Shown: positions 1-6,152, numbered from the stretch's first letter. The stretch: 7,713 nt of DNA from JBNJEM01 sp051745935 (GCA_051745935.1 JBNJEM010000378.1:1-7713), one strand, 5' to 3'. Program-made: numbers and translations. Notes: generated by a model not told the origin, from the sequence alone.

Positions 1-651
1 GGTACCGCCGGCGGCGCCGAGCCGCTGGCAGCCTTGGTCCAGGAATCCGCAAGCCGTCTCGTAGCCGCGAACGCCCCCGGAGGCCTTCACGCCCATCGTA
101 TCGCCAACCGTTTTTACCATGATCTCGACGGCTTCCGGCGTCGCGGGACCATCCCCGAATCCAGTCGAGGTTTTGACGTAGTCGGCACCGGCCTCGCGCG
201 CCAATTCACACGCCCTCGCGATCTGTTCGGATGTCAGATAACAGGTTTCCAGGATCACCTTGACTTGTACTTCACCAGCTCGTTTGGCTTCCGCCACGAC
301 CCCCTCGATGTCACGGCGAACCCAATCCTCGTCCCCGGACAGGAATTTGCCGATGTTCATGACCATGTCCAGTTCCCGGGCACCGTCTTCGATTCCCAGT
401 CTGGCTTCCAACGCCTTCACCTCCGGCCGACTCGACCCGTGGGGAAATCCCACAACCATCGAGGGCGGAACCCCGGACTCCTGCAGTTCCCTCGCGGCCG
501 TGGCCATGTCGCTCGGCCGCACACAGACACTGGCCACTTTGTGCTTTTTCCCAACCTCACAGTTGTCAATGATATCCTGGTCGGTCATGTTCGGTTTGAG
601 CGCCGCGTGATCGATCGTGGCCGCCACCCGCCGTCTAGTCCACTTTGCCAT
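1..651 (-). CDS. deoC: deoxyribose-phosphate aldolase, 3' end cut by window edge
   Basis: Cytoplasmic class I aldolase that reversibly cleaves 2-deoxyribose-5-phosphate to glyceraldehyde-3-phosphate and acetaldehyde in deoxynucleoside catabolism. Reading the minus strand from the ATG at 651-649 gives 217 codons without a stop up to base 1. The family's catalytic residues are all present: Asp95 in RELDMVMN, the Schiff-base Lys160 in DYVKTSTGF, and the proton-relay Lys189 in GVKASGGVR. FPHG (69-72) and VKVILET (130-136) are also typical. The last visible residues (RLGAAGGT) match the phosphate-binding segment near the C-terminus, and the usual length is about 220-225 residues, so only a few codons are missing. 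The start is supported by AGGAGA 10 nt upstream. It is transcribed away from the beta-propeller gene. Identity is near certain from the motifs. Confidence 0.94.
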   Translation of the reverse strand, partial: MAKWTRRRVAATIDHAALKPNMTDQDIIDNCEVGKKHKVASVCVRPSDMATAARELQESGVPPSMVVGFPHGSSRPEVKALEARLGIEDGARELDMVMNIGKFLSGDEDWVRRDIEGVVAEAKRAGEVQVKVILETCYLTSEQIARACELAREAGADYVKTSTGFGDGPATPEAVEIMVKTVGDTMGVKASGGVRGYETACGFLDQGCQRLGAAGGT

Positions 652-661
652 GCTACCGGGT

Positions 662-667
662 TCTCCT
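662..667 (-). promoter_or_regulatory. Shine-Dalgarno of deoC
   Basis: The minus strand reads AGGAGA here, 10 nt before the ATG at 651-649. The spacing is slightly long but usable. It supports this start over any other and fits the aldolase N-terminus (AATIDHAALKP). Confidence 0.5.
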
Positions 668-770
668 GGTTTGATATGGAATCTGCTGGAATCTGTTCGT
701 TCGACCGCTCGTGCGTTGTCGCGGCTCGGAGCTGGCATCGCGCGCAGCTATACCGGTCGCGAATGACTTT

Positions 771-802
771 GTCCGCCGCGACCAGTGTCCGTCGCGACCA
801 GT
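771..802. repeat. 16-bp tandem duplication upstream of deoC
   Basis: GTCCGCCGCGACCAGT (771-786) is followed at once by GTCCGTCGCGACCAGT (787-802), 15 of 16 identical. A nearby GGTCGCG (755-761) is the inverse of the CGCGACC core in both copies. On the minus strand a TATACT (805-800), close to a -10 box, lies immediately beside the repeat, so the repeat would overlap the deoC start site and could be an operator. No good -35 accompanies it, so the regulatory reading is weak; the repeat itself is certain. Confidence 0.6.
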
Positions 803-1006
803 ATATCACGGCCTGCAAGGAAATGGCATGACGGGGGGAGAGAGCGGCCGCGAGTGAAATTCGCCCTTTCCAGGAGCCGTTGCTCGGCCGCCCCCCTTCT
901 CGGCGGCCTTGCCGCGTTCACCCACGAATCCTTCTTGGTCACGCAACGCTTTCAAGCGGCTTTCGTACCATCGCGGCTCCACGTCGTTGTGGTCGATTCC
1001 CGGCAC

Positions 1007-1035
1007 TTGACGGTGATTTCCCGGCACCATAGAAC
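1007..1035 (+). promoter_or_regulatory. possible sigma70-type promoter for the propeller-sulfatase unit
   Basis: TTGACG (1007-1012, five of six to consensus), a 17-bp spacer, then TAGAAC (1030-1035, four of six). This would place the start of transcription near 1042 and leave a leader of about 105 nt before the ATG at 1149. It is a match by eye only, and promoter consensus in this phylum is poorly defined. Confidence 0.3.
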
Positions 1036-1148
1036 ATGTTATGCGCGACCACTTCGCCGGGCATGGGCGCGCGAGGCAATCGCGACTCGGACCCGAATAA
1101 CGCAAGTGCAAGAAAAATGGCGATTTTCGAGAAAAAGTGAAGCATACC

Positions 1149-2444
1149 ATGAAGCGAACCAAGCCTTCGATCAGTTTTCTGGCCGTGTGTGTTTGCGCCA
1201 CGTTCTCTTTGGCCGACGATTGGCCTCAATGGCGTGGACCGGATCGCGACGGCCAGTGGCGAGAGGACGGGGTGATTGAGCAGTTCCCATCCGACCAAGT
1301 GGCGTTGAAGTGGCGGGTGCCGATTTCCAGCGGTTACAGTGGGCCAACCGTGGCCGAAGGACGCGTCTATGTCACCGATCGAGTGGTGACCCCTGAACAA
1401 ATGGAACGCGTTCACTGCTTTGCATGGGAGTCGGGAGCCAAGCTCTGGTCCCATGAGTACGCCTGTTCGTACGCCGGGTTTGGCTACACGGCCGGCCCCC
1501 GGGCCTCGGTGCTGGTTGATGAAGGGCGGGCCTATAGTCTCGGCGCGGCGGGCCATTTGATTTGCTTTGACGCCGCCGATGGCGACATCATGTGGCGCCG
1601 GGACCTGCGAGCGGAGTACGAGATTCGCATGCCTAACTGGGGTATCGCCGCCTCGCCGATCATTGAAGAGGACCTTGTCATTGTCCAAATTGGCGGCGAG
1701 GATGCGTGTGTGGTTGCGTTTGACAAACGGACCGGTCGACAGCGGTGGCAAGCCTTGCCCGACGACGCGTCGTATTCGGCGCCGATCGTCGTCAATCAGG
1801 CCCGGCACCGGGTGTTGATTTGCTGGACGGGAGAACGAATCGTGGGACTTGATCCCCAGAGCGGGCGGGAACACTGGGACTACGATTTCGAGTGGGAAAA
1901 GTGGCCGATCGGCATTGCCACGCCCGTGGTACATCGCGACAAGCTGCTGATCTCCGACGCCCACAAAGGCTCGCTGCTGCTGCAGCTGTCCAGCAATGCC
2001 CTGGCCGTCAAGCCACTCTGGCACCGCCGGCGGGAAGAGGAGCCGGATGGCAAGGCATTGCATTGCCTGACTTCAACGCCGAAGATTCAAGATCAACACA
2101 TCTACGGCGTGGATGGCCAGGGAGTGCTTCGGTGTCTCGAGTTGGAGACGGGCGAGCAGATCTGGGAGGATCGTACCGCGGTGCCCGAAAACCGTTGGGC
2201 CACCATCCATCTGATACGAAACGGACCGCGCACCTGGATGTTCACCGAGCGCGGGGAATTGATCATTGCCCGCTTGACACCGGAGGGTTTCGAGGAAATC
2301 AGTCGGGCGAAATTGATTGAACCCACTACCGATCAATTGCGCCGCCGCGGGGGCGTCACCTGGTCGCATCCAGCCTTCGCCTATCGACATGTCTTTGCCC
2401 GCAATGACAAAGAATTGGTGTGCGCCGACCTGAGGGCCGAGTAA
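1149..2444 (+). CDS. secreted PQQ-like beta-propeller repeat protein
   Basis: 431 residues. An N-terminal signal peptide (basic MKRTK, hydrophobic core about 7-21, cleavage near SLA/DDW at 22/23) exports it. The mature N-terminus DDWPQWRGPDRDG is characteristic of planctomycete PQQ-like propeller proteins. At least five blades carry the PQQ_2-type signature of a short strand, Asp or equivalent, Gly and then Trp: about 88-104 (ESGAKLW), 137-153 (DAADGDIMW), 188-203 (DKRTGRQRW), 231-247 (DPQSGREHW) and 327-342 (ELETGEQIW). This is the BamB/PQQ-dehydrogenase-like fold, but I see no dehydrogenase catalytic set, so a binding or scaffold role outside the cytoplasm is likelier than an enzyme; its ligand is unknown. 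A GTG at 1137 would add MKHT. I prefer the ATG at 1149 because it begins a standard signal peptide, although neither start has a strong Shine-Dalgarno. The sulfatase follows after 15 bp, probably in one operon. Confidence 0.9.
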   Translation: MKRTKPSISFLAVCVCATFSLADDWPQWRGPDRDGQWREDGVIEQFPSDQVALKWRVPISSGYSGPTVAEGRVYVTDRVVTPEQMERVHCFAWESGAKLWSHEYACSYAGFGYTAGPRASVLVDEGRAYSLGAAGHLICFDAADGDIMWRRDLRAEYEIRMPNWGIAASPIIEEDLVIVQIGGEDACVVAFDKRTGRQRWQALPDDASYSAPIVVNQARHRVLICWTGERIVGLDPQSGREHWDYDFEWEKWPIGIATPVVHRDKLLISDAHKGSLLLQLSSNALAVKPLWHRRREEEPDGKALHCLTSTPKIQDQHIYGVDGQGVLRCLELETGEQIWEDRTAVPENRWATIHLIRNGPRTWMFTERGELIIARLTPEGFEEISRAKLIEPTTDQLRRRGGVTWSHPAFAYRHVFARNDKELVCADLRAE

Positions 2445-2459
2445 TTCGAAAAGGACCGA

Positions 2460-4019
2460 ATGATGAGAACGATTAACCGAGTTGTATTGCTCTCCGTCTT
2501 GGTTTTGTTTCTTTCGGCCGTCGACGTGTCGCGAGCGGACGTCGCCGGTAGCCAGCCGAATATTGTACTCCTTCTGGTCGATGATCTCGGCTGGGCCGAT
2601 CCCGGATTCCACGGCGGCAATGCCGACCTGACACCGCACATGGACCGGCTGGCCGCACAAAGCGTGCGGTGTACGCAGTTCTACATGCACGCGGTTTGCG
2701 CGCCCGCGCGAGCTGCCCTCATGACGGGCCGATATCCCTTTCGGAACTGGATGGACTGGCGGAGCGAGGATTTCGGGAAGCCGTCTTATCTGCAAATGCT
2801 CGATCTGAGCCTGGCTCGCAACGAAGACGGCGAACCGACGCGCATGATCCACGCGCTGGACGCCAACGAACGAACCGTGGCCGAGGCACTAGGCGAGGCG
2901 GGCTATTTCACGGCCCTGGTCGGAAAATGGCATCTCGGCGAGTGGCTGACGGAACACCTTCCCATGGCCCAAGGGTTCCGGCACCAGTACGGTCATTACG
3001 GCTGGGGCATCGACTATAATAACTATTCGATCCCCCACAACGCGCCGGCCCGCTTCGCCGTGTACGATTGGCATCGCAACCAACAGCCGCTCAACGAGCA
3101 GGGCTACGCGACCGATCTGTTCGCCAACGAGACCGTGCGATTGATCTCGCGGCAAACCAAGGACAGACCGTTCTTCATCTTCGTCTCATTCAACGCCATT
3201 CACGGGCCACTCGAGGAGATTCCGCGTTACACCGATCAGTACGACAAGCGCGAGGCGGCGATAAAGTGCCTGGATGACGCCGTCGGGCGAATCGTCGGGG
3301 CGATCGAACAGTACGACTTCGCCGACAACACCCTGATCATCTTCACCAATGATAACGGCGGCCTGAAACCTCGGTACAACAAGCCCTATCGCGGCACGAA
3401 GAACACCAACTACGAGGGAGGTGTTCGCGTGCCATGCCTGATGCGGTTCGACGGCAAACTCGAACCCGGGAGTGTCAATGACGCCATCATGCACGTGACC
3501 GACCTGATGCCGACCTTCTCCACGTTGGCCGGGGCCGGCATGGAACAGGACCGGCCACTCGACGGCCTCGACATGACCGAGACCCTCTTTGCCGGTGCTC
3601 CCAGCCCGAGACGGGAGATCGTGTTCGAGGTCGGCGGCAGTGTCCGCCCGCCGGCGATACGCTCAGGCGACTTCAAGCTGGTCGGCGACGAGTTGTACAA
3701 CCTGGTCGAGGACCCAAGTGAGACGACCGACATTGCCTCGGAGCAACCGGAAGTAGTCCGGCAACTCAAGGCTCGCCTGGAAGAAGTCGGTAAACAACGG
3801 CCGCCCCTTGCCGATCTCATTGGCCGGGAACCGCTGCTGATGGATCCGCCGCTGCCGTACTGCTACGGTCAAGCGGAAAACCGCGATGCGCCCGAGTGGG
3901 TGAAGGAACGGATCCGAGCCGTCCGCGCCACGCAACCAAAGCACTGGGCTCCCGGTGAAACGCCCTGGCCGCAAGCCCCGAAGGACGGGAAGATTATCTA
4001 CACCGGCGATGGCCGGTAA
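2460..4019 (+). CDS. exported sulfatase, formylglycine type (arylsulfatase-like, S1 family)
   Basis: 519 residues, full length for the family. It hydrolyses sulfate esters, probably on a sulfated glycan or other exported substrate. A signal peptide (hydrophobic stretch about 8-20, cleavage near SRA/DVA at 26) sends it out of the cytoplasm. Family landmarks in order: PNIVLLLVDDLGW (33-45) with metal ligands Asp41-Asp42; CAPAR (80-84), where Cys80 would be converted to formylglycine by a formylglycine-generating enzyme; GKWHLG (155-160) with Lys156 and His158; FNAIHGP (244-250) with His248; TNDNGG (296-301) with metal ligands Asp298-Asn299; and RGTKNTNYEGGVRVP (311-325) with Lys313. All expected catalytic residues are present. 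The signature is C-A-P-A-R rather than the commonest C-S-P-S-R but still fits CxPxR. ATGs stand at 2460 and 2463; AAAAGGA at 2449-2455 is better spaced for the second, so the protein may start one residue later. The sulfatase assignment is secure; substrate is not predictable. Confidence 0.95.
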   Translation: MMRTINRVVLLSVLVLFLSAVDVSRADVAGSQPNIVLLLVDDLGWADPGFHGGNADLTPHMDRLAAQSVRCTQFYMHAVCAPARAALMTGRYPFRNWMDWRSEDFGKPSYLQMLDLSLARNEDGEPTRMIHALDANERTVAEALGEAGYFTALVGKWHLGEWLTEHLPMAQGFRHQYGHYGWGIDYNNYSIPHNAPARFAVYDWHRNQQPLNEQGYATDLFANETVRLISRQTKDRPFFIFVSFNAIHGPLEEIPRYTDQYDKREAAIKCLDDAVGRIVGAIEQYDFADNTLIIFTNDNGGLKPRYNKPYRGTKNTNYEGGVRVPCLMRFDGKLEPGSVNDAIMHVTDLMPTFSTLAGAGMEQDRPLDGLDMTETLFAGAPSPRREIVFEVGGSVRPPAIRSGDFKLVGDELYNLVEDPSETTDIASEQPEVVRQLKARLEEVGKQRPPLADLIGREPLLMDPPLPYCYGQAENRDAPEWVKERIRAVRATQPKHWAPGETPWPQAPKDGKIIYTGDGR

Positions 4020-4112
4020 CGTCGACCTCGATCAACAGACGTTCGGCAGTGAGAGCCAACGATTGGTTCCCGCTCGTGAAGCGCCAGCGCGGAAATTCTG
4101 GGTTTTTGGACC

Positions 4113-4130
4113 ACTTTAGCCGTCTGAAGT
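4113..4130. repeat. palindromic repeat A, copy 1
   Basis: ACTTTAG-CCGT-CTGAAGT forms a 7-bp stem with one mismatch (G-U in RNA) and a 4-nt loop. It is a near copy of the perfect palindrome at 4604-4621; both are preceded by C and followed by a short T/A-G stretch. Confidence 0.6.
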
Positions 4131-4135
4131 TGATT

Positions 4136-4400
4136 GTAGCCGTTCACGGGTGCCGCTACACGACCTGGACACGCAAGCCCCGCATGGATGCCACGGGCTT
4201 GTCCCGTGGTGGTTCACGCTCGCCGCTACACACCGGCCAGACACACCACTCCTGCCCGTCGGTAGCGTGGAACGTAACGGACCACGGGACAAGCCCGTGG
4301 CATTTGCACCTAGAAAGGCCTTTCCTCAATACATGCACTCAATTATGCAACGGACGTGCGAACGTCCGCGGACATCAGTCTTTTGCCCGTGAACGGTTAC
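4136..4400. repeat. outer inverted repeats flanking the BIME-like core
   Basis: GTAGCCGTTCACGGG at 4136-4150 reappears inverted at 4386-4400, where the minus strand reads GTAACCGTTCACGGG, 14 of 15 identical. The pair encloses the inverted hairpin pair at 4188-4303, giving nested symmetry over about 265 bp. The left arm also has a direct, partly diverged copy (GTTCACG..CGCCGCTACAC) at about 4212-4230. No target-site duplication is evident, so a MITE is possible but not shown. Confidence 0.5.
4188..4303. repeat. inverted pair of REP-like hairpins (BIME-like)
   Basis: CCACGGGCTTGTCCCGTGG at 4191-4209 folds into a perfect 7-bp stem with a 5-nt loop. Its exact reverse complement, with loop ACAAG, stands at 4282-4300; including flanks the identity covers 23 bases (4188-4210 and 4281-4303). 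Similarity continues imperfectly inward (GTTCACGCTCGCCGCTAC against the complement of GTAGCGTGGAACGTAAC). Two palindromic units in opposite orientation about 70 bp apart is the layout of bacterial interspersed mosaic elements. The structure is plain in the sequence; the family assignment is inferred. Confidence 0.75.
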
Positions 4401-4420
4401 AGTTGATCTTTGCTCAAAAC

Positions 4421-4600
4421 ACGATTTTCCTGTCGCCAAATCTTCCTGTCGAACCGACCGCCGAAAACATCCAGGATTTCCAGAAATTGGTTGCCGCCAG
4501 TCCACTCCGCCGGTTCCCCTGGGCCCATAACGCCCTCCATGAGCTGACACTTGACACGCTAAGGAACGACAGGAAGATTCGAGGACAGGAAGATTTTTGT
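4421..4600. repeat. inverted repeat pair built on AAATCTTCCTGTCG
   Basis: The left arm (4421-4454) has two direct copies of a TCTTCCTGTCG-like unit about 18 bp apart. The right arm (4564-4600) has the same double unit in inverse orientation (GACAGGAAGATT twice). Roughly 26 of 37 aligned positions agree, with two blocks of near identity. About 110 bp separate the arms. This is a second, unrelated repeat family beside the hairpin pair at 4188-4303. Confidence 0.6.
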
Positions 4601-4603
4601 AAC

Positions 4604-4621
4604 ACTTCAGCCATCTGAAGT
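4604..4621. repeat. palindromic repeat A, copy 2
   Basis: ACTTCAG-CCAT-CTGAAGT is a perfect 7-bp stem with a 4-nt loop. It matches the palindrome at 4113-4130 except at two positions. It stands just after the right arm of the 4421-4600 pair. Confidence 0.65.
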
Positions 4622-4703
4622 AGCGTTCTCGCAAGTGGTCCCTTCTTTGGGAGGCGGGAGACGGGTGGTGTTGGAGATGGCAGTAGCCGACAAGTCTTGT
4701 TCA

Positions 4704-4727
4704 CCCATGAGACAAGCTCATCATGGG
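4704..4727. repeat. third hairpin with the conserved ACAAG loop
   Basis: ATGAG-ACAAG-CTCAT (4707-4721) is a 5-bp stem whose loop is identical to that of the hairpin at 4282-4300. CCC/GGG extend the stem beyond a 3-nt bulge. Relative to that hairpin, stem pairs two (G-C to A-T) and four (C-G to T-A) have changed on both sides, so pairing is kept. It appears to be a diverged member of the same family in the same orientation. Confidence 0.5.
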
Positions 4728-5076
4728 GGGCCGGGCGATTCTTGTACTGCATACGGCTAAGCGGAGACGAAAGGGACAGTCCATCGGATTCCCATTCTTC
4801 CGCCGCATGAAGTTCGCTGTCGGCGTAAGCCCGAACTTCAGCAAGACGAGCATCTCTCCGTGGTTCGGTGTGCGAGATGCTCGGGTGACGCTGGGCCGGC
4901 GGGGCGCGCGGAAGACGGTGGGCATCCCCGGCACGGGTCTGTTCTACACCGGACGACGTGGTCGTGAATCTGTCCGTGGCCGAGCTCATCTCGAAGGCGT
5001 ACCCGAACAACCAATGCCGTCTTGGTCCATGCCGAATTCCATTCAAGCAGAGGATCGGAAGCCCACTTGCGCATGA
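4723..5076 (+). CDS. DUF4236-domain protein, probably degraded
   Basis: Residues 21-76 of this 117-codon frame match DUF4236, a short domain of unknown function: IGFPFFRR, then PNFSKTSIS, then GVRDARVTLGRRGARKTVG and IPGTGLFYT. In the family the protein normally begins with Met at the position of this Ile (ATC at 4783-4785), and an AAAGGGA sits the right distance before it. The original start may therefore have mutated from ATG to ATC. The nominal ATG at 4723 lies inside the hairpin repeat at 4704-4727, and its first 20 residues look non-coding; an ATG at 4807 would lose the domain's beginning. After residue 76 the frame loses protein character while coding-like sequence continues in the other frames. 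The domain call is fairly sure; an intact, functional gene is doubtful. Confidence 0.5.
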   Translation: MGGRAILVLHTAKRRRKGQSIGFPFFRRMKFAVGVSPNFSKTSISPWFGVRDARVTLGRRGARKTVGIPGTGLFYTGRRGRESVRGRAHLEGVPEQPMPSWSMPNSIQAEDRKPTCA

Positions 5077-5333
5077 TCCGCCAAGTGAAATACGAAGGAC
5101 CGCCGGGTACAGGCATCGCTCAGACCGTGGGGTGTGCCGACAAACCGTTTACAGCGTGCTGGCCGCTTCATGACTGCTGCCAGCCTCGCTACCGAGCGAG
5201 AGACTGGAGAAGCTTCACATTGCGATTTGAAGCGCCCGAAGCAAAAAACGACGAAACGTCGCCGAAGGAACTCAAACGCCTGAGCGACGGCCCCAGAGCG
5301 CGGAGGAAGGCGGTTCACATGACACGGCATTAG
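4949..5333 (+). pseudogene. frameshifted coding remnant, unrecognised
   Basis: Where the DUF4236 frame fades, the +1 frame reads PDDVVVNLSVAELISKAYPN (from 4949). After about 5010 the +2 frame continues as NAVLVHAEFHSSRG, then SEAHLRMIRQVKYEG, with G/C-rich third codon positions. The latter frame stays open to TAA-less TAG at 5331-5333, with RFEAPEAKNDETSPKELKRL near the end. Two shifts in the same direction suggest one decayed gene, perhaps the C-terminal part of the DUF4236 protein. I do not recognise the family. An alternative is a short protein of about 103 residues starting at the TTG at 5022. Its end overlaps the end of the convergent minus-strand gene by 4 bp. Confidence 0.3.
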
Positions 5334-5986
5334 CTGGTTAGCGAATCGCCACAAGCGGCCATCCAGCAGGCGGCCAGCCACTGGCGTTCGTCTTTTCCAA
5401 GTATGATATCACCGGTCATGTTTGCCGCGCTGAGCTCGATTTCTTGTTCCCACCCGACGTCACCGCCCCGCAAGACGCCTGTTTGCGTCCTCGGATCAAT
5501 ACGCGCCACCCACTGTTCGCCGTACCTGTTACGAAAATATCCCACATAATCACCGTCGGAACCATTGTCGTGAATGGCCGGCGGCAAACCGCACTCAGCG
5601 ACATGGGAATTGGAAACAGAAAAGACCAGATCCTGGGCATCTTTGGTCATGATGGACTTGCCTCCTGGCTGCTTTCTAGTGGGGGGGATGGCGTCCCACC
5701 CGAGTCGATGTGCCACGGAAACTGCCAACGCGGGATTCTTCCATACAATTCGCTCCACGCGATTCAGCATCGCTCGCTGCAGATCCTGGTTGCTCAGTTC
5801 AATAGGCTGGGATCGCCGCTCGCGCAGCTCGTTGGCGATGCGGGCCACTGGCGAGTATTCCTGCTCGGCAAGAAAATGAGCGAGAACACGGTTCGCAAGC
5901 ATGGGCAAATCGCCAAACAGTTTTTCACGGGCGCCGTTCGCCCGAACGTAAGAAGCCCTAACAAAACCACGCGGATTTCCTGTCAT
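5330..5986 (-). CDS. hypothetical protein, possibly two overlapping genes fused by a C7 run
   Basis: 218 codons from the ATG at 5986-5984 to TAA at 5332-5330; I do not recognise the family. Residues 26-100 look mainly helical (LPMLANRVLAHFLAEQEY, then LQRAMLNRVERIVWKNPALAVSVAHRLGW). Residues 113-218 look like a separate mixed alpha/beta domain with YVGYFRNRYGEQWVARI, TGVLRGGDVGWEQEIEL and a Trp/Cys-rich tail (QWLAACWMAACGD). There is no signal peptide or membrane segment, so it is probably cytoplasmic. No Shine-Dalgarno precedes the ATG at 5986, but AGGAGG stands 10 nt before an internal ATG at 5650, which would give a 106-residue protein. Between the two parts lies CCCCCCC (plus-strand G run 5681-5687). 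With one C fewer, the upstream frame would end in a TGA overlapping that ATG as ATGA, at 112 residues. The true structure is therefore either one 218-residue protein or two coupled genes. Confidence 0.65.
   Translation of the reverse strand: MTGNPRGFVRASYVRANGAREKLFGDLPMLANRVLAHFLAEQEYSPVARIANELRERRSQPIELSNQDLQRAMLNRVERIVWKNPALAVSVAHRLGWDAIPPTRKQPGGKSIMTKDAQDLVFSVSNSHVAECGLPPAIHDNGSDGDYVGYFRNRYGEQWVARIDPRTQTGVLRGGDVGWEQEIELSAANMTGDIILGKDERQWLAACWMAACGDSLTS
5661..5666 (-). promoter_or_regulatory. internal Shine-Dalgarno for a start at 5650
   Basis: The minus strand reads AGGAGG here, 10 nt before ATG (5650-5648) that opens MTKDAQDLVFSVSN. It is one of the strongest ribosome-binding matches in the window, while the apparent start at 5986 has none. 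It implies a separate 106-residue protein encoded at 5330-5650, as its own gene or as an internal re-start product. Confidence 0.5.
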
Positions 5987-6101
5987 CCAACAAGTTTTGG
6001 AGCCGGAAGACAGGTTTCGTTACGGGCTGTAAAACAAAGCAGCCAGGCCCGCTGTGGTTCGCGGACCCGGCGTGGGTTTGACGGACAGGCGGGACGCTGG
6101 G

Positions 6102-6123
6102 AACTGCGTCCGGCTCCGCAGTT
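6102..6123 (-). other. hairpin downstream of the repeat-protein gene
   Basis: AACTGCG and CGCAGTT form a perfect 7-bp stem around an 8-nt loop (6109-6116), 30 bases past the stop codon of the minus-strand gene at 6153. No T-run follows, so it does not qualify as a classical intrinsic terminator; it may still mark the 3' end of that transcript. The rest of 5987-6152 shows nothing recognisable. Confidence 0.3.
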
Positions 6124-6152
6124 GCAGGTGCTGCCGTATCTTCCTCGATGGC

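Larger units (their letters stand above)
652..1148. other. divergent intergenic region
   Basis: About 500 bases between the divergently read deoC and beta-propeller genes. Open frames crossing it have no recognisable protein character and overlap each other, so I call no gene. It holds a 16-bp tandem repeat near the deoC side and a possible plus-strand promoter at 1007-1035. There is also a G+C-rich imperfect inverted repeat built on GAGCGGCCGC (about 842) and GCTCGGCCGC (about 882). No tRNA or other structured RNA is recognised. Confidence 0.5.
4020..4722. other. gene-free repeat nest after the sulfatase
   Basis: No credible gene lies in these 700 bases. Open frames on both strands are short, overlap one another and run through the palindromes. 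Instead the stretch holds a chain of short palindromic and mutually inverted repeats, listed separately: 4113-4130, 4136-4150 with 4386-4400, 4188-4210 with 4281-4303, 4421-4454 with 4564-4600, 4604-4621 and 4704-4727. No clear intrinsic terminator for the sulfatase transcript is seen; the hairpins here may instead shape its 3' end. The arrangement resembles REP/BIME clusters, but no REP-associated transposase (RAYT) is in the window. Confidence 0.65.

Noticed and set aside
939..2063. Minus-strand 374-codon open frame
   Set aside because: It is the antisense of the beta-propeller gene, which has clear family motifs and a signal peptide.
2073..2852. Minus-strand 259-codon open frame
   Set aside because: It is antisense to the end of the propeller gene and the start of the sulfatase, with no protein-family character.
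4002..4017. ACCGGC-GATG-GCCGGT hairpin at the end of the sulfatase as terminator
   Set aside because: It lies within the last codons and is not followed by a T-run.
4414..5046. Minus-strand 210-codon open frame
   Set aside because: It crosses palindromic repeats and the DUF4236 domain on the other strand; its composition is that of translated repeat DNA.
5094..5117. EGPPGTGIAQT resembling a Walker A motif
   Set aside because: The essential Lys is replaced by Ile, the surrounding frame is short, and no Walker B or other ATPase motif follows.
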